Of a stretch of 64,000 nt of DNA, positions 17,827 through 26,612 are shown in pieces. Both the position numbers and the translations under genes were made by a program. The notes under the pieces were generated by a model. The model did not search any database and was not told the DNA's origin. It was given only the letters and a program-made list of their open reading frames with translations. Origin of the DNA: Glycomyces albidus (GTDB taxonomy: Bacteria > Actinomycetota > Actinomycetes > Mycobacteriales > Micromonosporaceae); the NCBI RefSeq assembly GCF_009451885.1, contig NZ_WIAO01000015.1, forward strand, positions 66,452 to 130,451, read 5' to 3'. Numbering within the stretch: the stretch's first letter is position 1; each line of letters begins with the position of its first letter.

Positions 17827-18678
17827 TCATGGGAACCAGCGGGCGAGCACTGTCGCGACGCCGTCCTCCCACACCGAGGGCGCGACCTCGTCTGCGGCGG
17901 CGCGCACGTCGGGATCGGCCTGTCCCATCGCGACGGCGTACCCCGCCCACGCGAACATGGTCAGGTCGTTGTGGGCGTCGCCGAAGACCACGGTGTCGGC
18001 CGATGATACGCCGTAGCGTTCGGCGATGCGGGCAATGCCGGTCGCCTTGCTGACGCCGGGCGGGCCGATGTCGACCCAGCCGTTGTATCCGACCTCCACG
18101 TGGTACGCGAGCGGGTCGAGCCCGGCGCCCTGCGCGAGGCGCAGCGCGTGCGGGCAGCGGCTGGCGCCGCCGTACCGGTTGTCGGAGGCGACGCGGGCGA
18201 CGATCCGGGCGGCGGGCCGGCCCATGATGTCGTCGAGGTCGATCGCGCCGGCCCACTTCGCGTGGAAGTCGCGCTTGAAGCCCTTGGTGTGCCACCAGCC
18301 CTCGAGGCCGTACGCGACGGCGAACTCGACGTCGGGGTCGGAGGCGAGGAACGCCTCGATCGCGGCCCGGGTGTCGACGACCGCCTCGTGCGAGACCTCG
18401 CCCCGGCCGAGGTCGTACTCGGCGGCGCCGTGGTTCGCCGACGCGAAGCCCTCGTCCAGGCCCAGGTCGGCGGCGGTGCGGACGGTGCCCCACAGGGCCC
18501 GGCCGGTGACCACCGCGACCGGCACGCCGGCCTCCCGGACGGCCGCGATCGCGTCGATCACGGCCCGCGTGGGGGTCGTGAGCTGCTTGTCGTGGTAGTC
18601 GACGACGGTGCCGTCGAGGTCGATCGCGACGAGTTTCGGGGGCGTCTCTCTCAGTCGGGCCGGGGCGATGTCTGACAC
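17827..18678 (-). CDS. Cof-type HAD-IIB phosphatase
   Basis: The 283-aa protein resembles its neighbour at 16935. It has motif I VAIDLDGTVVDYHD, motif II VAVVTGRALWG, the Lys of GPPGVSKATGIARIA, and motif IV VVFGDAHNDLTMF. The cap (about 90-205) differs clearly between the two, so they probably act on different substrates. The start ATG at 18678 follows a 130-bp gap with the DUF488 gene divergent to it. Confidence 0.86.
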   Translation of the reverse strand: MSDIAPARLRETPPKLVAIDLDGTVVDYHDKQLTTPTRAVIDAIAAVREAGVPVAVVTGRALWGTVRTAADLGLDEGFASANHGAAEYDLGRGEVSHEAVVDTRAAIEAFLASDPDVEFAVAYGLEGWWHTKGFKRDFHAKWAGAIDLDDIMGRPAARIVARVASDNRYGGASRCPHALRLAQGAGLDPLAYHVEVGYNGWVDIGPPGVSKATGIARIAERYGVSSADTVVFGDAHNDLTMFAWAGYAVAMGQADPDVRAAADEVAPSVWEDGVATVLARWFP

Positions 18679-18807
18679 ACTCCAACCGTAGCGTCACCCG
18701 GGTGAACAGCGGGGTGTCGAGCGGCTGAACTCACGTGGCCGGCCTCGTGAAAGCTGCAATCGCACCAAACCCACCCATCGCGGGGCGCGGGGGCCTACCG
18801 TGCGTGT

Positions 18808-19173
18808 ATGTCCGACATCACGATCCAACGCGTCTACGAGTACCGCCAGGAGCCGCAGCGGGCCGGGGCGGTGTTCCTCGTCGACCGGCTGTGGCCGCGC
18901 GGGGTCAGCAAGGAGGACCTCGACGGCGTCGAGTGGGCCCAGGACGCGGCGCCCTCGCCGAACCTGCGCATCTGGTTCGGCCACATGGCCGACCGCTTCG
19001 ACGAGTTCGCAGGCCGCTACCGCAGCGAACTCGACAACCACCCCGACCGCGCCGAACCCCTCCTCGCCGCCGCCCGCCAGGGCCCGGTCACCCTCCTCTA
19101 CGCCGCCAAGGACCCCGAGGTCAACCACGCCCTCGTCCTCAAAGCCTGGCTGGACGAGCAACTCACCGAGTGA
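18808..19173 (+). CDS. DUF488 (YeaO-like) protein
   Basis: This 121-aa protein carries the DUF488 signature VDRLWPRGVSKEDL near residues 25-40 and the conserved RIWFGHMADRFDEF and VTLLYAAKDPEVNHA segments. The family's function is unknown. It is alone on the plus strand between the HAD pair and serS, convergent with serS across a shared hairpin. Confidence 0.85.
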   Translation: MSDITIQRVYEYRQEPQRAGAVFLVDRLWPRGVSKEDLDGVEWAQDAAPSPNLRIWFGHMADRFDEFAGRYRSELDNHPDRAEPLLAAARQGPVTLLYAAKDPEVNHALVLKAWLDEQLTE

Positions 19174-19184
19174 CGCCCCCGGAC

Positions 19185-19208
19185 TGTCGGACCCTCGTGT
19201 CAGGGTTC
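19185..19208 (+). repeat. dispersed TGTCGGACCC element, copy 1
   Basis: TGTCGGACCC is followed eight bases on by CAGGGTT, 12 bases past the DUF488 stop. The same 24-bp layout appears at 21044-21067, 21158-21181 and 63870-63893. Confidence 0.6.
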
Positions 19209-19262
19209 ATTACCGGGCCCGCGACACGGCGCCCGTCGGCTCCGCCCCTGCCCGCGAAACGA

Positions 19263-19295
19263 AGCGGCCCGCCGACGATCCGCCGGCGGGCCGCT
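19263..19295 (-). terminator. hairpin terminator after serS
   Basis: The perfect 12-bp arms AGCGGCCCGCCG and CGGCGGGCCGCT surround a 9-nt loop, 12 bases past the serS stop. It may also stop transcription from the convergent DUF488 gene. Confidence 0.8.
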
Positions 19296-19306
19296 CCACG
19301 CGTTCG

Positions 19307-20572
19307 CTACTTCTTCGGTTCGAGGACTTCCTTGCCGAGGTACGGCTGGAGCGCCTTCGGCACCGCCACCGTCCCGTCCGGGAGCTGGTGGTTCTCCAGG
19401 ATCGCCACGATCCAGCGCGTCGTCGCCAGCGTGCCGTTCAGCGTCGCGGCGACCTGGTTGCGGCCCTGCTCGTCGCGGTACTTCACGTTCAGGCGGCGCG
19501 CCTGGAACGTCGTGCAGTTCGACGTCGACGTCAGCTCGCGGTAGCGCCCCTGCGTCGGCACCCACGCCTCGCAGTCGAACTTCCGCGAAGCCGAGGTCCC
19601 CAGGTCGCCCGCGGCGACGTCGATGACCCGGTACGGCAGCTCCATCTTCTGCAGCATCCGCTCCTCATAGGACAGCAGCTGCTCGTGCTCGGCCGCCGCG
19701 TCCTCGGGCCGGCAGTACGAGAACATCTCGACCTTGTCGAACTGGTGCACCCGGATGATCCCCCGGGTGTCCTTCCCGTACGAGCCCGCCTCGCGGCGGA
19801 AGCACGACGACCAGCCCGCGTACCGGCGCGGCTGCGTCAGCTCCCCGAGGTTCTCCCCCGAGTGATACGCCGCCAGCGGCACCTCCGAGGTCCCCACCAG
19901 GTACTGCTCGTCGCGCTCGAGGTAGTAGATCTCGTCGGCGTGCTCGCCGAGGAAACCCGTGCCCTCCATGGCATCCGGACGCACCAGCACCGGCGGGATC
20001 ATCGGCATGAAGCCCGTCTCCACCGCCTGCTGCATCGCGAGGTTCAGCATGGCGAGCTGGAGCAGCGCCCCGTCGCCGGTCAGGTAGTAGAACCGCGAGC
20101 CCGAGACCTTCGCGCCCCGCTCGGTGTCGAGCAGACCCAGCGCGGTACCGAGCTCGAGGTGGTCCTTCGGGTCCTCGATCTTCGTGCGCTCGCCGACCTC
20201 GCGGAGCACGACGTAGTCGTCCTCGCCGCCGGCGGGGGCCTCGTCGGCCACCAGGTTCGGGATGGCCTTCCCGGCCGCCTCGAACGCCGCGGCCGTGGCC
20301 GTCACGCGGGCCTCGGCCTCCTTGACCTCGGCCGCGAGGGTCTTCGTGCGCTCGAGCAGCGCCTGCTTCTCCTCGGCGGCCGCGCCGGCGATCCGCTTGC
20401 CCAGGCCCTTCTGCTCGGCGCGGAGCGACTCGAAGGACTGGAGGGCACTGCGGTGCTCGGCGTCGGCGGAGAGGAGGGCGTCGACGGCGTCCGGGGACGC
20501 GCCCCTCTTGCGCTGGCTGTCGCGATAGGCGTCAGGGTGCTCTCGCAGTGCTCGCAGATCAATCACGTCCAC
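19307..20572 (-). CDS. serS: seryl-tRNA synthetase
   Basis: The 421-aa class II synthetase is full length. The N-terminal tRNA-binding coiled coil spans about residues 30-100 ([15 protein letters not shown] to VKEAEARV). Motif 2 is [17 protein letters not shown], with HQFDKVEMF after it, and motif 3 is [28 protein letters not shown] forms part of the serine pocket. It charges tRNA-Ser in the cytoplasm. It is monocistronic, ending at a hairpin. Confidence 0.97.
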   Translation of the reverse strand: MDVIDLRALREHPDAYRDSQRKRGASPDAVDALLSADAEHRSALQSFESLRAEQKGLGKRIAGAAAEEKQALLERTKTLAAEVKEAEARVTATAAAFEAAGKAIPNLVADEAPAGGEDDYVVLREVGERTKIEDPKDHLELGTALGLLDTERGAKVSGSRFYYLTGDGALLQLAMLNLAMQQAVETGFMPMIPPVLVRPDAMEGTGFLGEHADEIYYLERDEQYLVGTSEVPLAAYHSGENLGELTQPRRYAGWSSCFRREAGSYGKDTRGIIRVHQFDKVEMFSYCRPEDAAAEHEQLLSYEERMLQKMELPYRVIDVAAGDLGTSASRKFDCEAWVPTQGRYRELTSTSNCTTFQARRLNVKYRDEQGRNQVAATLNGTLATTRWIVAILENHQLPDGTVAVPKALQPYLGKEVLEPKK

Positions 20573-20619
20573 AGATTACCGGCCGGGCCGCCGGGGTCCC
20601 CAGCGCATATTGTGGGCGT

Positions 20620-20973
20620 GTGGCGGTAGATATGGACGAGGCGGACTTCGAGGCGGCGGTCGCCGACGCGCTCGACTCGGTGCCGGCCGAGCTGATGGCG
20701 ATGCTCGACAACGTCGTGATCCTGGTCGACGACGAACCCGAGGGCCCCGACCGGGAGCTCCTCGGCCTCTACCAGGGCACGGCCCTGACCGACCGCGGCT
20801 GGGAGTACGGCGGGGTCCTCCCCGACACCATCACGATCTACCGCGGCCCGACTCTGCGCATGTGCTCGACGCCCGAGGAGGTCGTCGAAGAGGTCGCGGT
20901 GACCGTCGTCCACGAGATCGCCCACCACTTCGGCATCGAAGAGGAACGCCTCCACGAACTCGGTTGGGGCTGA
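20620..20973 (+). CDS. small zincin-like metallopeptidase
   Basis: The 117-aa protein has the family signature VTVVHEIAHHFGIEEERLHELGW near its end, in which HEIAH is the zinc motif. The N-terminal half (FEAAVADALDSVPAELMAMLDNVVILVDD) is also typical. The GTG at 20620 gives MAVDMDEADF, like family members; the ATG at 20632 is an alternative. Its physiological substrate is unknown. It is divergent from serS, 47 bp away, and followed by an 84-bp duplicated repeat. Confidence 0.82.
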   Translation: MAVDMDEADFEAAVADALDSVPAELMAMLDNVVILVDDEPEGPDRELLGLYQGTALTDRGWEYGGVLPDTITIYRGPTLRMCSTPEEVVEEVAVTVVHEIAHHFGIEEERLHELGWG

Positions 20974-20983
20974 ACCGGTTCGA

Positions 20984-21181
20984 GGGCATACCAAACCGGT
21001 ATTCGGCCGTGAGTACCGCCGAATCCGCGGGCCCCCGGTTCAAGAACCGTGCCATACGGGTCCGACAATCGGCCCACGCCGACGGGAGGCTTTCGGAGGG
21101 CAGCCCAAACCGCTTTTCGGCCGCCCGTACCGCCCAACCCGCGGGCCCCCGGTTCAAAGACCGTGCCACAGGGGTCTGACA
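20984..21181. repeat. two ungapped 84-bp imperfect direct repeats
   Basis: Copy 1 (20984-21067) and copy 2 (21098-21181) align without gaps and agree at about 70 of 84 positions by eye. Each ends in the minus-strand form of the TGTCGGACCC element (TGTCGGACCC and TGTCAGACCC). The region is non-coding, between the metallopeptidase and the molybdate operon. Confidence 0.8.
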
Positions 21182-21280
21182 TTCCAGAGGCTGCAAATGC
21201 GATGCTGAACCGATAACGGTCTGGTGAATACGAGCGATGTTCACTACCACCGCTCGCATTCGCGAGGCTACGATCTCCGG

Positions 21281-21664
21281 GTGACGACGTTTCGCATCGG
21301 AGAGGCCGCCGAGCTGCTCGGGGTCTCCGCCGACACCCTCCGCCGGTGGATCGACGCCGGGAGGCTCGCCGCCGAACGCGACGAGCACGGGCACCGGGTG
21401 ATCACCGGCGCCGACCTGGCCGGGTTCGCGCGAGAGCGGGCGGCCGCGCCCGACGGCACCGGGAACTCGTCGGCGCGCAACCGGCTGCGCGGCATCGTCA
21501 CGGCGATCGTGAAAGACCAGGTCATGGCCCAGGTCGACCTCCAGGTCGGGCCCTTCCGCGTCGTCTCCCTCATGAGCCGCGAAGCCGTCGACGAACTCGG
21601 CCTCGAGGTCGGGTCGCTTGCGACGGCCGTCGTCAAGTCCACCAACGTCGTGGTCGAACGATGA
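21281..21664 (+). CDS. HTH-TOBE molybdate-responsive regulator
   Basis: The 127-aa protein joins a MerR/excisionase-type helix-turn-helix (IGEAAELLGVSADTLRRWID, residues 6-25) to a single TOBE (molbindin) domain (about 60-127, SARNRLRGIVTAIVKDQVMA). The TOBE domain binds molybdate or tungstate, so this is probably the regulator of modABC, in place of a ModE. The GTG at 21281 is used, since the frame upstream contains a likely promoter (TACGAT about 10 bases before). Its stop overlaps an ATG at 21661 that would open a repetitive frame continuous with modA. Confidence 0.85.
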   Translation: MTTFRIGEAAELLGVSADTLRRWIDAGRLAAERDEHGHRVITGADLAGFARERAAAPDGTGNSSARNRLRGIVTAIVKDQVMAQVDLQVGPFRVVSLMSREAVDELGLEVGSLATAVVKSTNVVVER

Positions 21665-21966
21665 TGCGGCCGGGGAACGGCGCCGCCGAACCACCGACCG
21701 GCCCGGGAGCACAAGCCGAGAACGGCGCCGCCCAGGCGCCGACCGACCCAAGAGCGCCGCGAGCGGGGAAAAGCACCGCCCAGGCACCGACCGGTCCAAG
21801 AACGCCGCGAGCAAGGAACAGCGCCGCCGGCACACCGCCCGGCCGGGGAACGACACGAGCGAGGAAGAATGCCGCCCCGGCCCCGCCCGATTCAAGGACG
21901 ACACGGTCGAGGACCGGCGCCTCCGAATCGACCACCACTCCGAACACCGAACCCCGGGAGACCCGC
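21665..21966 (+). repeat. 48-bp minisatellite upstream of modA, in frame
   Basis: About six degenerate copies of a 48-bp unit fill the gap between the regulator and modA. Read in the modA frame they encode 16-residue repeats such as STAQAPTGPRTPRARN and SAAGTPPGRGTTRARK, and the frame stays open from the ATG at 21661 into modA. Because 48 is a multiple of 3, copy-number change would keep the frame. Whether it is translated is unknown: an N-terminal extension of about 100 residues would bury the ModA signal peptide. Confidence 0.75.
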
Positions 21967-22710
21967 ATGCGCACCGGATTCGCCCTCGCCCTGACCGCTT
22001 GCCTCTCGCTCGCCGCCCTCACCGGCTGCGGCGGCAGCGACGCATCGGGGACGACGACCCTCACCGTGTTCGCCGCCGCCTCGCTCACCGAGGCGTTCAC
22101 CGAGATCGGCGACCGGTTCGAAGCCGAGCACGACGGTGTCACCGTCGAATTCAACTTCGCCGCCTCCTCCGACCTCGCCGCGCAGATCACCGAAGGCGCG
22201 CCCGCCGACGTCTTCGCATCCGCCGACCAGGGCAACATGGACAAGGTCGTCGACGCCGGCGCCGCCGCCGACCCGCAGACCTTCGCGCTCAACCAGCTGG
22301 TGATCGCAGTCCCCGAAGGCAACCCCGACGGCGTCACGGGCCTCGCCGATCTCGCACGGCTCGACTTCGCCGCCTGCGCCCCCGAAGTCCCCTGCGGCGC
22401 CGCCGCCCAGACCGCCGCCGAAGGCACTGACCTCACCCCGGTCACGTACGAAGCCGACGTCAAGTCCACCCTCCAGAAGCTCACCCTCGGCGAGGTCGAC
22501 GCCGCACTCGTCTACCGCACCGACGCCCTCGCCGCACAGGACGAAGTGGACGCGGTCGAGTTCCCCGAATCGGCTGCGGCAGTGAACGCCTACCCGATCA
22601 CCGCCCTCGCCGACGCCCCCGAACCCGACCTGGCCGCCGCGTTCACCGAGTACGTCCTCGGCGACGACGCGCGGACCGTCCTCGAGACCGCCGGATTCCA
22701 GCGACCCTAG
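21967..22710 (+). CDS. modA: molybdate ABC transporter substrate-binding lipoprotein
   Basis: The 247-aa protein starts with a lipoprotein signal (LSLAALTGCGG, lipobox Cys at about residue 20). The ModA fold follows: TVFAAASLTEAFTEI, FNFAASSDLAAQI, GAPADVFASAD and the C-terminal VNAYPITAL. It captures molybdate outside the membrane for ModBC. I chose the ATG at 21967 because it begins the signal peptide directly; the open frame to 21661 is repetitive. Nineteen bases separate it from modB. Confidence 0.94.
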   Translation: MRTGFALALTACLSLAALTGCGGSDASGTTTLTVFAAASLTEAFTEIGDRFEAEHDGVTVEFNFAASSDLAAQITEGAPADVFASADQGNMDKVVDAGAAADPQTFALNQLVIAVPEGNPDGVTGLADLARLDFAACAPEVPCGAAAQTAAEGTDLTPVTYEADVKSTLQKLTLGEVDAALVYRTDALAAQDEVDAVEFPESAAAVNAYPITALADAPEPDLAAAFTEYVLGDDARTVLETAGFQRP

Positions 22711-22729
22711 CCCTACGATGAGGAACACC

Positions 22730-23533
22730 ATGCCCGCCAAGCGAACCCGCCAGCGCCGCCGAGTCCCGGCCGCACTCCTGGCGCCCGCGGTCGTCGGCCT
22801 CGCGTTCCTCATCCTCCCGCTCGCCGGCCTCCTCGCCCGCGCCCCGTGGACCGAACTCCCCGCGCGTCTCACCGAACCGGCGATGCTCGACGCGCTCCGG
22901 CTCTCACTGGCCACCGCCACGACCGCGACCGCTCTGTCCCTCCTCTTCGGAGTCCCGATCGCGTGGCTGCTCGCGCGCGGGGACTTCCCGGGACGGAGCG
23001 TCCTGCGCGCGCTCGTCACCGTGCCCCTCGTGCTCCCGCCGGTCGTCGGCGGCGTCGCGCTCCTGCTCGTGTTCGGCCGCAGCGGCATCGTCGGCTCCTG
23101 GCTCCACGAGCGCTTCGACGTCACGATCCCGTTCTCCACCACCGCGGTCGTGCTCGCGATGACCTTCGTGTCCATGCCGTTCCTGATCGTCTCCGTCGAA
23201 GGCGCCCTGCGCGGCGCCGACCTTCGGTTCGAAGAGGCCGCCGCGACACTCGGCGCGGGCCGGTGGACCGTGTTCACCCACGTGACACTGCCGATGATCG
23301 CCCCGGGCGTCCTGGCCGGGGCCGTGCTGTGCTGGGCGCGGGCGCTCGGCGAATTCGGGGCGACGATCACGTTCGCGGGCAACTTCCCCGGCCGCACCCA
23401 GACGATGCCGCTCGCCGTCTACCTTGCGCTGCAATCGGATCTGGAAGCCGCGATCGTGCTCAGCCTGATCCTGCTCGCGGTGTCGGTCGTGGTGCTGGCG
23501 TCGCTGCGTGAGCGCTGGACGGCGGTCGCATGA
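22730..23533 (+). CDS. modB: molybdate ABC transporter permease
   Basis: The 267-aa protein has five or six membrane helices after a basic N-terminus (AKRTRQRRR). The permease EAA loop is EEAAATLGAGRWTVFTHVTLP, and ALGEFGATITFAGN is characteristic of ModB. The ATG at 22730 is chosen over 22718 because GAGGA lies 6 bases before it. Its stop overlaps the modC start as ATGA. Confidence 0.94.
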   Translation: MPAKRTRQRRRVPAALLAPAVVGLAFLILPLAGLLARAPWTELPARLTEPAMLDALRLSLATATTATALSLLFGVPIAWLLARGDFPGRSVLRALVTVPLVLPPVVGGVALLLVFGRSGIVGSWLHERFDVTIPFSTTAVVLAMTFVSMPFLIVSVEGALRGADLRFEEAAATLGAGRWTVFTHVTLPMIAPGVLAGAVLCWARALGEFGATITFAGNFPGRTQTMPLAVYLALQSDLEAAIVLSLILLAVSVVVLASLRERWTAVA

Positions 23534-24612
23534 GCACCTCTCCGCACCGAACCACCACGCCAGGACTGGACGCGCACCTCGTCGTGGATCGCGGCTCGTT
23601 CCGCCTGGACCTGCGCCTGACGGCCGCCCCGGGGGAGACCGTGGCGCTCCTGGGACCGAACGGCGCCGGAAAGACCACGGCACTGCGGGCCCTCGCGGGC
23701 CTGGAGGCGCTGTCCGACGGGCACATCGCACTGGACGGTGTCGTGCTCGACCGGCCGCGCGGCGGGCGCAGGGTACCGCCCGAGCACCGCCGGATCGGCG
23801 TCGTCTTCCAGGACTACCTGCTGTTCCCGCACCTGAACGCGATCGACAACATCGCGTTCGGGCCGCGGCGGCGCGGCCTCGGCCGGGCCGAGGCAAGGGA
23901 CCTCGCCGCCCAGTGGCTTGACCGGGTCGGCTTGGGCGACTTCGGGAAGCGGCGCCCCGGGCAGCTCTCGGGCGGCCAGGCGCAGCGGGTCGCGCTGGCG
24001 CGGGCGCTCGCCGCGGAGCCTTCGCTGCTGCTGCTCGACGAGCCGCTCGCGGCCCTGGACGCGCGGACGCGGCTCGACACGCGGGTGGAGCTCCACCGGC
24101 ACTTGGCCGGGCTCGCGGGCCCGGCGGTGCTCGTGACGCATGATCCGGTGGACGCGCTCATGCTCGCCGACCGCCTCGTCGTGGTCGAGGACGGGCGGGC
24201 GGTCCAAGAGGGCGACGGCGAGTCGGTGACGGCGCGGCCGCGCACGGACTACATCGCGCGCCTGGTCGGACTGAACCTGTACCGGGGCACGGCTTCGGGG
24301 CGGACGGTGCGGCTCGCCTCGGGCGAGGCGCTGACGACTGCTGAAGCGCTCGAAGGGGATTCGTTCGCGGCGTTCCCGCCGAGCGCGGTGGCGCTGTTCC
24401 GGACCGAACCGGACGGCAGCCCGCGGAACACGTGGCGCGCGGTCGTGACCGGGGTGCACCGGCACGGCGATCACCTGCGGGTCCAGCTCGACGGTCCGAT
24501 CCGTGCGGCGGCGGACGTCACCCCGGCCGCCGCGGCCCAGCTCGGCCTCGAACCCGGCCAGGAAGTGTGGGCCGCGGTGAAGGCCGCCGAGATCCGCGCC
24601 TACCCCGCGTGA
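23530..24612 (+). CDS. modC: molybdate ABC transporter ATPase with TOBE domain
   Basis: The 360-aa protein has Walker A LGPNGAGKTTALR, Q-loop VFQDYLLFPH, signature LSGGQAQRVALARAL, Walker B LLLLDEPLAALD and the H-loop VTHDP. A C-terminal TOBE domain (about 280-358) can bind molybdate and inhibit transport. It completes regulator-modA-modB-modC. Molybdate import would feed molybdopterin synthesis; no moa/moe genes lie in this window. Confidence 0.95.
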   Translation: MSTSPHRTTTPGLDAHLVVDRGSFRLDLRLTAAPGETVALLGPNGAGKTTALRALAGLEALSDGHIALDGVVLDRPRGGRRVPPEHRRIGVVFQDYLLFPHLNAIDNIAFGPRRRGLGRAEARDLAAQWLDRVGLGDFGKRRPGQLSGGQAQRVALARALAAEPSLLLLDEPLAALDARTRLDTRVELHRHLAGLAGPAVLVTHDPVDALMLADRLVVVEDGRAVQEGDGESVTARPRTDYIARLVGLNLYRGTASGRTVRLASGEALTTAEALEGDSFAAFPPSAVALFRTEPDGSPRNTWRAVVTGVHRHGDHLRVQLDGPIRAAADVTPAAAAQLGLEPGQEVWAAVKAAEIRAYPA

Positions 24613-24765
24613 GATGGGCGGGGCCGCAGCGGCCCGGCTCGGTCTCGAACCCGGCCGGGACCTGTCCGATGGATCGGGGCGAGGCGGTGTGAATCGGTGC
24701 AGCGCTTCCGTTCGCTCCCCCGGACGAATGAATTCGGGCCGGTGATGGACTCGCGAGCGCGAAAC

Positions 24766-24789
24766 TGTCGGACCCTCGCGCAAACCTGG
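24766..24789 (+). repeat. TGTCGGACCC element, divergent copy
   Basis: TGTCGGACCCTCGCG begins like copy 1 at 19185 (14 bases shared), but the second half differs; CTACGGT lies 14 bases further on. It is intergenic, downstream of modC. Confidence 0.4.
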
Positions 24790-24885
24790 CGCCTACGGTC
24801 CCCTGTGGGTGGGCGGGGGCTAGGGATGGCCTACCTGTACTTCGCGCGCGACAGCGAACACCGGACGACGACGCCCCAGGACCGG

Positions 24886-24918
24886 GAAGGCCGGAGGCGC
24901 TGTGCGCCTCCGGCCTTC
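24886..24918 (-). terminator. hairpin terminator after MFS gene
   Basis: Perfect 15-bp arms (GAAGGCCGGAGGCGC and its complement) flank a 3-nt loop, 42 bases past the MFS stop. It probably works in both directions, also closing the mod operon. The rest of the 24613-24960 gap shows no gene. Confidence 0.85.
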
Positions 24919-24960
24919 GTCTCCTGGTCGGAGCTTTCTCGCGGACCCGCCCGGGCTCTT

Positions 24961-26301
24961 TCACCATCCCCGCTGCGGGACCGGTGCTAACGCGGCCGCG
25001 CCGGCGAGTTCGGGCTGCGGCGCGGGGGCCGGGCCGGCCCCGGCCCGGTCGGTGCCGTCCGTACCGGTGCCCTCGGCTCCGGTGCGGTCCTCGTCGTCGC
25101 GGGCGGCGCGGCGGATGATCGGAAGGCAGGCGAGGACGATCGCGATCGAGGCGAGGCCGACCGCCATGAACGCGACCTGGACGTCCAGGACCGTCGACAG
25201 TGCGCCGCCGAGCAGGAAGCCGATGAGCTGGGCCGCGTTGACCGGGCCGTTGACCGCGCCGTTGGCACGGCCGCGGAACGCCTCGGGGACCCGCCGGGCC
25301 AGCGCGATGCCGAGCGCGGAGTTCTCACCGGCGTTGAGGATCCCGCCGATCAGGTTGAGCGGCACCATGAGCAGGACCGAGAACAGCGGCAGTCCCTGCC
25401 CGAAGCACACCAGGCCGACCCCGGCGAGGCACGCCATGAGCATCCACGCGAGCTGGACGTCGCGGTCGAGGCGGCGGATCACGGCGGCCGCGATCCAGGC
25501 CCCGGCGACCATGCCGAGCGTCCAGCACGCCTTGATGAGTCCGTACATGCTCTCGCTCGCGTCGTAGACCTCGCGGACGAGGAAGACGCTGAGGACGTTC
25601 ACGGCGCACATCGCGGCGATCACGGCGCTGAGGCCGAACACCATCGCGGTGAGCAGGCGGTCGCCGCGGAGGCGCCACTTGGCCTTGCCGGACGCGGCAC
25701 GCGCGGCCGGGTCGCGGCGCACGCCGCCGCGGCGGGTGCGGATGTCGAGGCAGAACAGGACGCGCAGCAGCGCGCACCCCGCGGCGAGCATGAGGGCCGC
25801 GCCGGAGGAGTGCGAGCCGATGACGAACCCGGCGGCGGCCGGTCCGGCCGCGAGCCCGATGAGCATGCCGGTCTGGACCATCGCGACGGCGCGCGGCAAG
25901 TCCTCGCCGCGGGCCATGACCGGGACGAGCGCGCTGACGACCGGCTGGTTGATCGCGGTCCCGCAGGCGTTCAGGATCACGAGGCCGTAGAGGGCGATCA
26001 GGTCGTCGGTGAACGCCATCGCGACGATCGAGGCGGCCTGGAGGAGCCCGGAGGACGCCATGAGCGCCCGGCTGTCGAAGCGGTCGGCCATGCGGCCGGC
26101 GACCCGGGAGAGCGCGACGAGGGGGAGCGTCGCGCAGATGATGAGCGCGGCGATCGCGAACCCGCCGTGGCCCTCGGTCTGCAGGCGGAGGGTGAGGGCG
26201 AAGTCGGCGGTGAACATGGCCGTTCCGGCGAGGAACGCGCAGGCGGCGGCGGTGTAGACGTCGGACCAGCGGGTCCCGTCGAGGAAGGATGTGAAAGACA
26301 T
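24961..26301 (-). CDS. MFS transporter
   Basis: The 446-aa membrane protein has about 12 hydrophobic helices in two halves, with the MFS motif-A-like loop GRMADRFDSRALM after helix 2 and a long charged loop (RTRRGGVRRDPAARAASGKAKW) between the halves. The C-terminal 45 residues are Gly/Ala/Asp-rich and cytoplasmic. It is probably a drug or metabolite exporter. The start at 26301 is preferred: a GTG 69 bases upstream is in frame, but that stretch has AT-rich codons unlike the rest of the gene and holds operator repeats. An ArsR-type regulator lies upstream on the same strand. Confidence 0.82.
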   Translation of the reverse strand: MSFTSFLDGTRWSDVYTAAACAFLAGTAMFTADFALTLRLQTEGHGGFAIAALIICATLPLVALSRVAGRMADRFDSRALMASSGLLQAASIVAMAFTDDLIALYGLVILNACGTAINQPVVSALVPVMARGEDLPRAVAMVQTGMLIGLAAGPAAAGFVIGSHSSGAALMLAAGCALLRVLFCLDIRTRRGGVRRDPAARAASGKAKWRLRGDRLLTAMVFGLSAVIAAMCAVNVLSVFLVREVYDASESMYGLIKACWTLGMVAGAWIAAAVIRRLDRDVQLAWMLMACLAGVGLVCFGQGLPLFSVLLMVPLNLIGGILNAGENSALGIALARRVPEAFRGRANGAVNGPVNAAQLIGFLLGGALSTVLDVQVAFMAVGLASIAIVLACLPIIRRAARDDEDRTGAEGTGTDGTDRAGAGPAPAPQPELAGAAALAPVPQRGW

Positions 26302-26371
26302 ATTTCGAAGATACTCTTTCACGCTTGGATGCGAAAGAGGTTTTTCAGATTTTTGAAGAAGTTCTTTCACG
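26291..26371 (-). promoter_or_regulatory. promoter/operator region of MFS gene
   Basis: This AT-rich island carries GTGAAAG or CTTTCAC at 26291, 26316 and 26365 and the spaced palindrome CTTTC...GAAAG. On the minus strand TTTCGC and TATCTT are 17 bases apart and could be -35 and -10 boxes. The 23-bp block 26327-26349 matches 19 of 23 positions with a block at the start of the regulator gene (27355-27377), indicating a shared operator. Confidence 0.6.
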
Positions 26372-26612
26372 ACTCAGTTCCCCTCGCGGTCCGCGCCGCT
26401 CGCAACCGAGTCCAACGGCGCGGATCCGAGAACCGCCTCGACACGGGAGGCATCGGTCCCGATCGCGCGGACCTCGTCATCCTGACGCCGCTCGCAACGC
26501 TCACCGGCAGCGCCGCACCACGCACCCGACCGACCCGTTCCTCGAGCCGGCGACCCGCCCCCATTCCGGCCGACCCGCCCCCAAGCCCTCGCCCCCAGCC
26601 GGCGCCGCGCGG

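Noticed and set aside
24826-24990. Small open frame after modC (MAYLYFARDSEHR...)
   Set aside because: It has a plausible ribosome site, but it reads through the MFS terminator hairpin and into the MFS gene; no family resemblance.
26302-26370. N-terminal extension of the MFS protein from a GTG at 26370
   Set aside because: The codons are AT-rich unlike the gene, and the stretch contains operator repeats and likely promoter boxes.
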